In this document: positions 54,117 through 61,350 of the stretch, piece by piece
How positions within the stretch are numbered: the stretch's first letter is position 1
How the letters are laid out: each line of letters begins with the position of its first letter
DNA from: JANNWF01 sp041675805
Lineage (GTDB): Bacteria > Pseudomonadota > Gammaproteobacteria > Xanthomonadales > Xanthomonadaceae
Reading direction: 5' to 3'
Length of the DNA: 64,000 bases
Assembly: GCA_041675805.1 (NCBI GenBank)
Contig: JBAYTD010000001.1
Coordinates: forward strand, 19,125-83,124
Notes under the pieces: generated by a model
Told to the model about the DNA's origin: nothing
Seen by the model: only the letters and a program-made list of their open reading frames with translations
The model's database searches: none
Translations under genes and position numbers: made by a program

Positions 54117-54259
54117 TGGCTTTGGGGCGCAATCGCGCTCTGGCCGTGGGTTGCCGCACTTGGGGTTGTCGCTTGGTTTCGTCCGGCGGTAGACGGGTGG
54201 CGTTCTTGTGCTGATGGGGGGGGATTGCGGCTTCTTTCGCCTGATTGTTGTGTTGTGTC

Positions 54260-54301
54260 GGGTTTCGTCCGCCTCGGCGGCCGCCGAGGCGGACGAAACC
54301 C
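54260..54301. repeat. Perfect 42-bp palindrome
   Basis: The arms (54260-54280 and 54281-54301) are 21-bp exact reverse complements with no loop; the left arm begins GGGTTTCGTCCGCCTCGG. A partial copy of the arm's start, GGTTTCGTCCGGCGG, lies about 85 bases upstream (near 54176). It sits in the 283-base gap between hmuV and the DUF4442 gene, where no gene is visible and a GGGGGGGG-type run (around 54214) also occurs. Confidence 0.9.
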
Positions 54302-54399
54302 ATTCGACAACGCCATGTCAGGCGAGTGAAACCGAATCTCCCGACAAGACAGCGCCCAGACACGACGCCGCGCCCCGCCAACCGATCAGAACCCCCGAC

Positions 54400-54876
54400 T
54401 CAACGCGCAGGCTTCGGACTCACCCACATGCGCACGCGGGCATGGAACACGACGACGCCTTTCGGGTCGACCACATCCACTTCCACCGGCAATTCATAAG
54501 GCTGGGCGGCGTCGACCGCGGCGATGGCCGGTTGGGCGCTGGCGCGCATGCGGCCGTGTGCTTTGGCCAGGTATTGCACGTCCATGCCCTTGGGAATCCA
54601 GCGCATCGATGCCGGCAGGCTGACGTCGCTGCACAGGCCGGCAGCGAGTTCGGCGGCGTTGCACAGGGCGATGGCGTGGACGCTGCCGAGGTGGTTGCGC
54701 ACGCTGCGGCGGTCGTCGAACTCGACCACGCAGCGGCCGGCATCGAGTTCGACGATGCGCGGCCGGATGCTGCGGAAATAGGGCGCGCGAAAGCACACGG
54801 CGCGGCTGAACAGCCAGCCGCCGGCGGGCCAGCGTTGCAGCCGGCGGTACAGTGCGAGGAGTCCGCCGTCGGCCAT
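54400..54876 (-). CDS. DUF4442 hotdog-fold thioesterase-like protein
   Basis: A 158-residue hotdog-fold protein. The pattern RIVELDAGRCVVEFDDRRSVRNHLGSVHAIALCNAAELAAGLC matches DUF4442 (PaaI-like acyl-CoA thioesterase group), with the conserved N-H-x-G-S-x-H-A block. The substrate is probably an acyl-CoA or acyl carrier. The ATG at 54876 lies 14 bases after the fadE stop, which makes it the third gene of a fatty-acid operon. Confidence 0.85.
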   Translation of the reverse strand: MADGGLLALYRRLQRWPAGGWLFSRAVCFRAPYFRSIRPRIVELDAGRCVVEFDDRRSVRNHLGSVHAIALCNAAELAAGLCSDVSLPASMRWIPKGMDVQYLAKAHGRMRASAQPAIAAVDAAQPYELPVEVDVVDPKGVVVFHARVRMWVSPKPAR

Positions 54877-54890
54877 CGTCGCGCCCCGCC

Positions 54891-57359
54891 TCAGGCGGCC
54901 TTGCTGCGTTCGTTCTGGCGGCGCTCCTGCACCGCCGAGCGCAGTTCGGAGGGGTCCATGTCGTCCACGCTGATGGCGTCGAGGACGATGGCCTGGAGCT
55001 CGTGCAACTGGGCGATCTCCTCGCCGGTCAACAGGCCCTTGAGCTGTGCCTCCTGCAACTGTGCGGCGGTATCGCGGGCGCTCAGCTCGCCGGACTTGAC
55101 CAGTTTGAGGAACTTGCGCTCTACCGGTTCGATGGCGATGGCACGCGGCAGGGCAGCGTTGATGCGGCCGGCCGGGTTGTTGGCGCAGGGAGTGAGGAAG
55201 ACACCTTCGCCCATGCGGTCGCGGGTTTCCGAGGGGTTCATCAGCAGCGAGGCGGCGCGGTGGCCGAGGCGGTCCGAGGGGGCCTGCGCGCGGCGGCCCC
55301 AGGGGAACACCAGCACCCACAGCAGGTAGCCGGCGGGGCGGATCGGGAAATTGCGCAGCGCACCGGACAACGCCAGTTCGATCTTGTGCACGCAGTCGTG
55401 GAAGGCCCAGGCCAGCAGCGGGCGCTCGGAGGCCGGGCAGTCGCGGTCCTCGAAACGCTTCAGCATGGCGGAGGCGATGTAGAGCTGGCTGAGCACGTCG
55501 GCGAGGCGGCCGGACAGGCTTTCCTTGAACTTCAGCTTGCCGCCGAGCAGCAGCATCGAGGTGTCGGCGACCAAGGCCAGGTTGGCCGAGTAGCGGTTGA
55601 GCTTGCGGTAGTAGCGGCGGGTGTTGGAATCCCCCGGCACCTTGCCGATGCGTGCCCCGGTCAGGCCCAGCACCAGGCTGCGCACGGCGTTGGAGACGGC
55701 GAAGCCGATGTGGCCGAACAGGGTGCGGTCGAACTCGCGCAGGCGGGTGTCCGGGTCGGGATGGGTGGCTGCCTGCATTTCCTTCAGCACCCAGGGATGG
55801 CAGCGGATCGCCCCCTGGCCGAAGATCATCAGCGAGCGCGTCATGATGTTGGCACCCTCGACGGTGATCGAGATCGGCGAGGCCTGCCAGCCACGGCCAA
55901 GATAGTTCTTCGGCCCGAGGATGACGCCCTTGCCGCCGTGGATGTCCATGGCGTCGCGCGCCACTTCGCGGGCCATCTCGGTGCAGTGGTACTTGGCGAT
56001 GGCCGAGGGCACGGCCGGTTTTTCGCCGCGATCCACCGCGGCGGCGGTGGCTTCGGACAGCGCGCTGGTGGCATACGCATGGCCGGCGATGCGCGCCAGC
56101 GCCTCCTCGACACCCTCGAAGCGGCCGATCGACAGGCCGAATTGCTTGCGGATGCGGGCATAGGCACCGGTGACCACGGCGGCCAGCTTGGAGGCTCCGG
56201 ACGAGGTCGACGGCAGGGTGATGGCGCGGCCCACCGACAGGCACTCCACCAGCATGCGCCAGCCGTGGCCGATGTAGTCCTCGCCGCCGATCAGTTGCGA
56301 CAGCGGCAGGAACACCTCGTTGCCGCGCACCGGGCCGTTCTGGAAGGCGCAGTTGAGCGGGAAGTGGCGACGGCCGACTTCCAGCCGCGGGGTGTCGCGC
56401 GGCAGCAGCGCCAGGGTGATGCCGCGGTCGGCCTGATCGCCGAGCAGCTTGTCGGGATCGTGCAGGCGGAAGGCCAGGCCGATCAGGGTGGCGACCGGGG
56501 CCAGGGTGATGTAGCGCTTGTCGAAGGTCAGCCGCACGCCGAGCACCTTGGCACCGTTCCATTCACCCTCGCAGACAATGCCGTAATCGGGCAGCGAGGT
56601 GGCGTCGGAACCGGCAAACGGGCCGGTCAGGGCGAAGCAGGGAATCTCGCGGCCATCGGCCAGGCGCGGCAGGTAGTGGTTCTTCTGCTCCTCGGTGCCG
56701 TAGTGCAGCAGCAGTTCCGCCGGGCCCAGCGAGTTCGGCACGCCGACGGTGGAGGACAGGCTGCTGGAGATCGAGGCCAGCTTCTGGATCACCCGGTGGT
56801 GGCCGTAGGCGCTGAAGCCGAGGCCACCGTACTGCTTGGGGATTATCATGCCGAAGAATTTGTGCTTCTTCAGGTAGTCCCACATTTCCGGCGGCAGGTC
56901 GGCGCGGTGGTGGGTGATGTCCCAGTCGTTGGTCATCTTGCAGACTTCCTCGACCGGGCCGTCGAGGAAGGCGCGCTCGTCGGCGCTCAGCTCGGGCCGG
57001 GGCTGGTCGAGCAGTTGCTTCCACTTCGGCAGGCCGGAGAACAGTTCGCCCTCGAAGCCGACCGTGCCGGCCTCAAGCGCGGTGCGCTCGGTGTCGGAGA
57101 GCTGCGGCAGCATCCTGGTGTACATCTTCAGCAGCGGCCGGGTCAGCTTGTCGCGGCGGGTCGGCAGGTGCAGCAGGGGCACGGTGATCACGGCAAACAG
57201 CAGCGCGGCGACAACGGTCGCGACCACGTTGGCCTTGAGCGCCAGGCCGATGGCCAGGGCGACGACGCCGAGGATGGCCCAGGCTTTCAGTGACAGCCGC
57301 AGGTAGGCGGCTACCAGGCCGGCCAGCAGCAGGGCGAGGAAGGGGGTCAGCACGCTCAT
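54891..57359 (-). CDS. fadE: Acyl-CoA dehydrogenase FadE
   Basis: An 822-residue protein of the FadE type (E. coli FadE is about 814), which oxidises acyl-CoA in the first step of beta-oxidation. Two N-terminal membrane segments (about 4-60) are followed by the acyl-CoA dehydrogenase domains: DLPPEMWDYLKKHKFFGMIIPKQYGGLGFSAYGHH, CFALTGPFAGSDATS, and GKGVILGPKNYLGRGWQASPISITVEGANIMTRSLMIFGQGAIRCHP. The C-terminal DUF1974 extension follows (about 560-822). The ATG at 57359 overlaps the hydrolase stop (ATGA). Confidence 0.95.
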   Translation of the reverse strand: MSVLTPFLALLLAGLVAAYLRLSLKAWAILGVVALAIGLALKANVVATVVAALLFAVITVPLLHLPTRRDKLTRPLLKMYTRMLPQLSDTERTALEAGTVGFEGELFSGLPKWKQLLDQPRPELSADERAFLDGPVEEVCKMTNDWDITHHRADLPPEMWDYLKKHKFFGMIIPKQYGGLGFSAYGHHRVIQKLASISSSLSSTVGVPNSLGPAELLLHYGTEEQKNHYLPRLADGREIPCFALTGPFAGSDATSLPDYGIVCEGEWNGAKVLGVRLTFDKRYITLAPVATLIGLAFRLHDPDKLLGDQADRGITLALLPRDTPRLEVGRRHFPLNCAFQNGPVRGNEVFLPLSQLIGGEDYIGHGWRMLVECLSVGRAITLPSTSSGASKLAAVVTGAYARIRKQFGLSIGRFEGVEEALARIAGHAYATSALSEATAAAVDRGEKPAVPSAIAKYHCTEMAREVARDAMDIHGGKGVILGPKNYLGRGWQASPISITVEGANIMTRSLMIFGQGAIRCHPWVLKEMQAATHPDPDTRLREFDRTLFGHIGFAVSNAVRSLVLGLTGARIGKVPGDSNTRRYYRKLNRYSANLALVADTSMLLLGGKLKFKESLSGRLADVLSQLYIASAMLKRFEDRDCPASERPLLAWAFHDCVHKIELALSGALRNFPIRPAGYLLWVLVFPWGRRAQAPSDRLGHRAASLLMNPSETRDRMGEGVFLTPCANNPAGRINAALPRAIAIEPVERKFLKLVKSGELSARDTAAQLQEAQLKGLLTGEEIAQLHELQAIVLDAISVDDMDPSELRSAVQERRQNERSKAA

Positions 57360-58258
57360 GGTGATGCTCCAGTGGACGCCGGGGAGGAGGTGACGGTGGA
57401 AAGGAAGTCGAGGATGGTGTCGGTGAACAGGTCGTTGCGGTCGCCGACCACCATGTGGGTGGCCTCGTCGATGCGCTGGTGGCGGGCATGCGGGACCAGG
57501 GCGAGGAACTCGTCGACGGTGCGCTCGGAAACGATGTCGCTGCGCCCGCCGCTGACCAGCAGGGTAGGCAGGCGCAGGCTGCGCGCGGCGTCGACCAGGT
57601 CCTTCTGGTAGCGCTCGCCGCCGTGGCCGATCTCGGCCAACAGGCGCGGGTCCCAGTGCCAGCGCAGGCGGCCATCCTCGCCGGCGGTCAGCAGGCCGCG
57701 CAGTTGCTCGGGCGTCTTGCGTTGGCGGTGCGGGAGGTAGGTGGCGATGGCGTCGGCCGCGTGGTCGAGGTCATCGAATCCGTCGGGATGGGTGCCCATG
57801 AAGCCAAGGATGCGCTCGACGCCGGCGCTTTCCCAGCGCGGCGTCACGTCGACCATCACCAGGGCGCGGAACAGGCCGGGCCGGCGGCTTTCCGAGAACA
57901 GGCCGAGCAGGCCGCCCATCGAGGCCCCGACCAGGATCGGCGGTCGCTCGAAGCTGTCGGCGACGGCGCACAGGTCGTCGGCGAACTGTTCCATCGAATA
58001 CGCCAGGTCGGGCGGATTCCAGTCGCTTTCACCGTGTCCGCGGCTGTCCAGGGTGAGCGCCGCGAAGCCGGCCGCGGCGAGCGCCTGCGCGCTGCCGCCC
58101 CAGGCCTGGCGGGTCTGCCCGAAGCCGTGCGCGAACAGCACCGGCTGGCCGCCCTCGCCATGCTGCGAGCAGGCCAGCGTGACGCCGTCCGGCCGCCGCA
58201 GTCGACGCGGGGTCGCGGCGGGGAAGGGCGTCGGGGCGGGTCGGGCAGGATGGGCCAT
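57356..58258 (-). CDS. Alpha/beta hydrolase of the fatty-acid operon
   Basis: A 300-residue alpha/beta hydrolase. The oxyanion loop is FAHGFGQTRQAW, the nucleophile elbow GASMGG, and the catalytic Asp and His are probably in VSGGRSDIV and DEATHMVVG. The substrate is unknown: an esterase, lipase or thioesterase acting on acyl compounds is plausible from its coupling to fadE. It is the first gene of the operon, and its ATG (58256-58258) lies inside one of two repeated palindromes likely bound by the divergent TetR regulator. Confidence 0.88.
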   Translation of the reverse strand: MAHPARPAPTPFPAATPRRLRRPDGVTLACSQHGEGGQPVLFAHGFGQTRQAWGGSAQALAAAGFAALTLDSRGHGESDWNPPDLAYSMEQFADDLCAVADSFERPPILVGASMGGLLGLFSESRRPGLFRALVMVDVTPRWESAGVERILGFMGTHPDGFDDLDHAADAIATYLPHRQRKTPEQLRGLLTAGEDGRLRWHWDPRLLAEIGHGGERYQKDLVDAARSLRLPTLLVSGGRSDIVSERTVDEFLALVPHARHQRIDEATHMVVGDRNDLFTDTILDFLSTVTSSPASTGASP

Positions 58259-58307
58259 ACGGTTGAGTATGGATCGGACGCATGATCGTGTCAATACGGC
58301 TGCGTAT
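58257..58307. promoter_or_regulatory. Pair of 14-bp TetR-operator candidates
   Basis: ATACGGTTGAGTAT (58257-58270) and ATACGGCTGCGTAT (58294-58307) are near-identical palindromic sites, 37 bases apart, in the divergent promoter region. The first overlaps the hydrolase start codon and extends to CCATAC / GTATGG arms (58255-58272). A TetR dimer on each would repress the operon and probably the regulator itself. Confidence 0.75.
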
Positions 58308-58403
58308 GGTAAGCTGTGGCCAACGCCAGCCCGGATATCCGCCTTGCAGCGTCCGTTCCCGATGTCGCCGCGTCGCGGCCGGGGCGCTGTTAAACTTCCA
58401 GCC

Positions 58404-58982
58404 ATGTCGGACCTTGCCAAGATCGAACGCGCACCGCGTCTGTCCGCCACCGACTGGGCGCAGGCGGCGCTGGATTTGCTTGCCGAGGCCGGCGTCGCCG
58501 GTGTCGCGGTGGAGCCGCTGGCGCGACGCCTGGGCGTCACCAAGGGCAGCTTCTACTGGCATTTCCCCTCGCGCGATGCGCTGCTGACGGCGGCGCTGGA
58601 GCGCTGGGAACAGACCGAACTGGAAGAAGTCTTCGCCCGCCTCGAAGGCATCGAGGACCCGCGCCAGCGCCTGCACGAGCTGTTCCAGCGCGTGGCGGTG
58701 GAGGCCAAGGGCCACATCATCTATTCCGAACTGCTCAAGGCGCTCGACCATCCGGTCGTGCAGCCGGTGATGGAACGCGTCTCCAAGCGCCGCCTCGACT
58801 ACTTGGCGCTGTCGTTCCGGCAGATCGGCATGGCGCGCGCGCAGGCGGCGCAGCGGGCGCGGCTGACCTATGCCGCCTATGTCGGTTTCCTGCAAATGTC
58901 GCTGCAACTCCGGCAGCCACGGCTCAGCCACGAGGAGTTCGACGATTACGTCGCCCATGTGGTCGCCACCCTGATCCCATGA
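58404..58982 (+). CDS. TetR family transcriptional regulator
   Basis: A 192-residue repressor: the N-terminal helix-turn-helix is WAQAALDLLAEAGVAGVAVEPLARRLGVTKGSFYWHFPSRDALL (residues about 18-62), followed by a helical ligand-binding domain. The ATG at 58404 gives the usual start. It is divergent from the hydrolase-fadE-DUF4442 operon, with two matching palindromes between them, so it is likely the local repressor responding to an acyl-CoA or fatty acid; the ligand is inference. Confidence 0.93.
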   Translation: MSDLAKIERAPRLSATDWAQAALDLLAEAGVAGVAVEPLARRLGVTKGSFYWHFPSRDALLTAALERWEQTELEEVFARLEGIEDPRQRLHELFQRVAVEAKGHIIYSELLKALDHPVVQPVMERVSKRRLDYLALSFRQIGMARAQAAQRARLTYAAYVGFLQMSLQLRQPRLSHEEFDDYVAHVVATLIP

Positions 58983-59088
58983 ATCCGCGTGGTTGGTCCG
59001 GGCCGCCAAAGGCCCTTACACTCCGGCGCGCCCGCGCCTGCGCGGCCCGCAATCGATTCGCCTTTTGACCTGACGGGGGTTTCAGCTC

Positions 59089-60888
59089 ATGTCCAGCCAG
59101 CATTCCGCGCTCAACCAGTGGGTGGCCGAGGTCGCCGCTCTGACCCGGCCCGACGCCATCCATTGGTGCGATGGCTCGGATGCGGAGTACCGGATGCTGG
59201 TCGACCTCATGCTCGCCAGTGGTGACCTGATCGAGCTCAACCAGCAGACCCATCCGGGCTGCTACCTGCATCGCTCGGATCCCGGCGACGTTGCCCGCGT
59301 CGAGCACCTGACCTTCGTCTGCACCGCGCAGCGCGAGGACGCCGGCCCGAACAACCACTGGATGGCCCCGGCCGAGGCGCACGCCAGGATGGATGCCCTG
59401 TTCGACGGCTGCATGGCCGGTCGCACCTTGTATGTGGTGCCGTACTGCATGGGGCCGATCGACTCGCCGCTGGCGCGCTGCGGCGTGGAAATCACCGATT
59501 CGCCCTACGTGGTCGCCAACATGCGCATCATGACCCGCATGGGCGCGGCGGCGCTGGCGCGGATCGAGCGTGAGGGTGCCGAGGGCAAGCCGTTCGTGCG
59601 CGGCCTGCACTCCATCGGCGAACTGGACCCGCAGCGCCGCTTCATCATGCACTTCCCGGAAGACCTGGCGATCAAGTCGTTCGGCTCCGGCTACGGCGGC
59701 AACGCCCTGCTCGGCAAGAAATGCCACGCCCTGCGCATCGCCAGCCACCAGGCGCGCAGCGAGGGCTGGCTGGCCGAGCACATGCTGATCCTCGGCATCG
59801 AGAAGCCCGACGGCGAGACGCACTATATCGCCGCCGCCTTCCCCAGCGCCTGCGGCAAGACCAACCTCGCCATGCTGATCCCGCCGGAGGGCTATCGCGC
59901 CCGTGGCTGGAGGGTGTGGACGGTCGGCGACGACATCTGCTGGATGCGGCCGGGGCCGGATGGCCGGCTGTGGGCGATCAACCCGGAGGCCGGCTTCTTC
60001 GGCGTCGCGCCGGGCACCAGCACGCGAACCAATCCCAATGCGCTGTCCATGCTCGACCACGATGCGCTGTTCACCAATGTCGGCCTGACCGCCGACAACC
60101 AGCCGTGGTGGGACGGTCTGCCCGGCGTGCCGGTCACCGACTGGCAGGGCCGCGATTTCGATCCCGCCAACGGTCCCGCCGCGCATCCCAACTCGCGCTT
60201 CACCGTCAGCGCCAGCCAATGCCCCAGCTTCAGCCCGCGCGCCGAGGATGCGCAGGGCGTGCCGCTGTCGGCCATCGTCTTCGGCGGCCGCCGCGCCTCG
60301 CTGGTGCCGCTGGTGTTCGAGGCGCGCGACTGGACGCACGGCGTGCTGGTCGGCGCGGCGATGGCCTCGGAGACCACCGCCGCCGCCGCCGGCGCGGTCG
60401 GCGTGGTGCGCCGCGACCCGATGGCGATGAAGCCGTTCTGCGGCTACAACTTCGGCGACTACTTCGGCCACTGGCTGACCTTCGACCAGCCCGGCACCCG
60501 CCTGCCGAAGATTTTCCACGTCAACTGGTTCCGCAAGGGTGCCGACGGCAAGTTCCTGTGGCCGGGCTTCGGCGACAACCTGCGCGTGCTGGAATGGATG
60601 CTCGGTCGCGTCGAAGGCAGCGCCGGCGCGCGCGACACCGCCATCGGCCACCTGCCCGGGCCTGCCGATCTCGACCTCGAAGGGGCCGAGGTCAGCGCCG
60701 CCGCGCTCGATACCCTGCTCGACGTCGACCACGCCGGCTGGCAGGACGAAATGGCCGCCATCGGCCGCTTCCTCGACGAGTTCGGCAGCCGCGCTCCGGA
60801 GGCGTTGCGTCAGGAATGCCGGCGCATCGCCAGCGCGCTCGCCGCTGCCGAGCCGGCGCAGTCGCAGCCGCGTCGCGCCGTCGGCTGA
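59089..60888 (+). CDS. pckG: Phosphoenolpyruvate carboxykinase (GTP)
   Basis: A 599-residue GTP-dependent PEP carboxykinase that converts oxaloacetate to PEP for gluconeogenesis. The kinase P-loop contains the reactive Cys (FPSACGKTNLAML), with the metal-binding DDICWMRPG downstream and R-loop residues in NPEAGFFGVAPGTSTRTNPNA. The GTP rather than ATP form is unusual in gammaproteobacteria but common in Xanthomonadales. The ATG at 59089 gives the usual N-terminus. It stands alone and, with fbp, makes glucose from amino acids or fatty acids. Confidence 0.95.
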   Translation: MSSQHSALNQWVAEVAALTRPDAIHWCDGSDAEYRMLVDLMLASGDLIELNQQTHPGCYLHRSDPGDVARVEHLTFVCTAQREDAGPNNHWMAPAEAHARMDALFDGCMAGRTLYVVPYCMGPIDSPLARCGVEITDSPYVVANMRIMTRMGAAALARIEREGAEGKPFVRGLHSIGELDPQRRFIMHFPEDLAIKSFGSGYGGNALLGKKCHALRIASHQARSEGWLAEHMLILGIEKPDGETHYIAAAFPSACGKTNLAMLIPPEGYRARGWRVWTVGDDICWMRPGPDGRLWAINPEAGFFGVAPGTSTRTNPNALSMLDHDALFTNVGLTADNQPWWDGLPGVPVTDWQGRDFDPANGPAAHPNSRFTVSASQCPSFSPRAEDAQGVPLSAIVFGGRRASLVPLVFEARDWTHGVLVGAAMASETTAAAAGAVGVVRRDPMAMKPFCGYNFGDYFGHWLTFDQPGTRLPKIFHVNWFRKGADGKFLWPGFGDNLRVLEWMLGRVEGSAGARDTAIGHLPGPADLDLEGAEVSAAALDTLLDVDHAGWQDEMAAIGRFLDEFGSRAPEALRQECRRIASALAAAEPAQSQPRRAVG

Positions 60889-61149
60889 GGCGGCCGAAAC
60901 GTCCTGCTTCGCCGCGCCGGAGGTTCCGGCGCGGCCGTTCCCGATCCGATCCCGACCCCTGCGGCACCGCCCGCAGGTCCGTGTCCGACACCCCGCGAAG
61001 CGGTGAATGGCGGCGAAATCCTGCCTTCGGACGAACAATTTTTCTCGTCGCCATCACCGTCCGCAGCACAAAAACGACGGTTTTTGGCCTGTTGTCGGCA
61101 AACAAGTTGTTGATAAAAAAAGATTTTTGCGGAAATGTCGCGTATTGGA

Positions 61150-61207
61150 GACATTGTCATGCAATGTCAACAATCATGTGCGCACGGAGTTAAAAAAGTG
61201 CTACGAT
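61150..61207 (+). promoter_or_regulatory. Operator and extended -10 promoter of the third TonB receptor
   Basis: In the 462-base gap after pckG, an AT-rich stretch (about 61065-61200) ends in an extended -10, TG-c-TACGAT (61199-61207). Upstream is an inverted repeat GACATTG (61150-61156) / CAATGTC (61162-61168), overlapping another near-palindrome of TTGTCAT type. The leader to the ATG at 61351 would be about 140 bases and contains a CCCGG / CCGGG hairpin. The rest of the gap (60889-61060) shows nothing. Confidence 0.5.
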
Positions 61208-61350
61208 CCCCGCCGCTCGCCCTCCCTCGGGGCCCGGTGCATGCCGGGTGCTTCCGTGGTTGTCATGTGGAGGCGGCGGGGGAAAGCAACACAATTTCAG
61301 AGCCCTTCTTGAGCTGTCCTACCGACACTCGGAACCGTTGGAGATAACTG

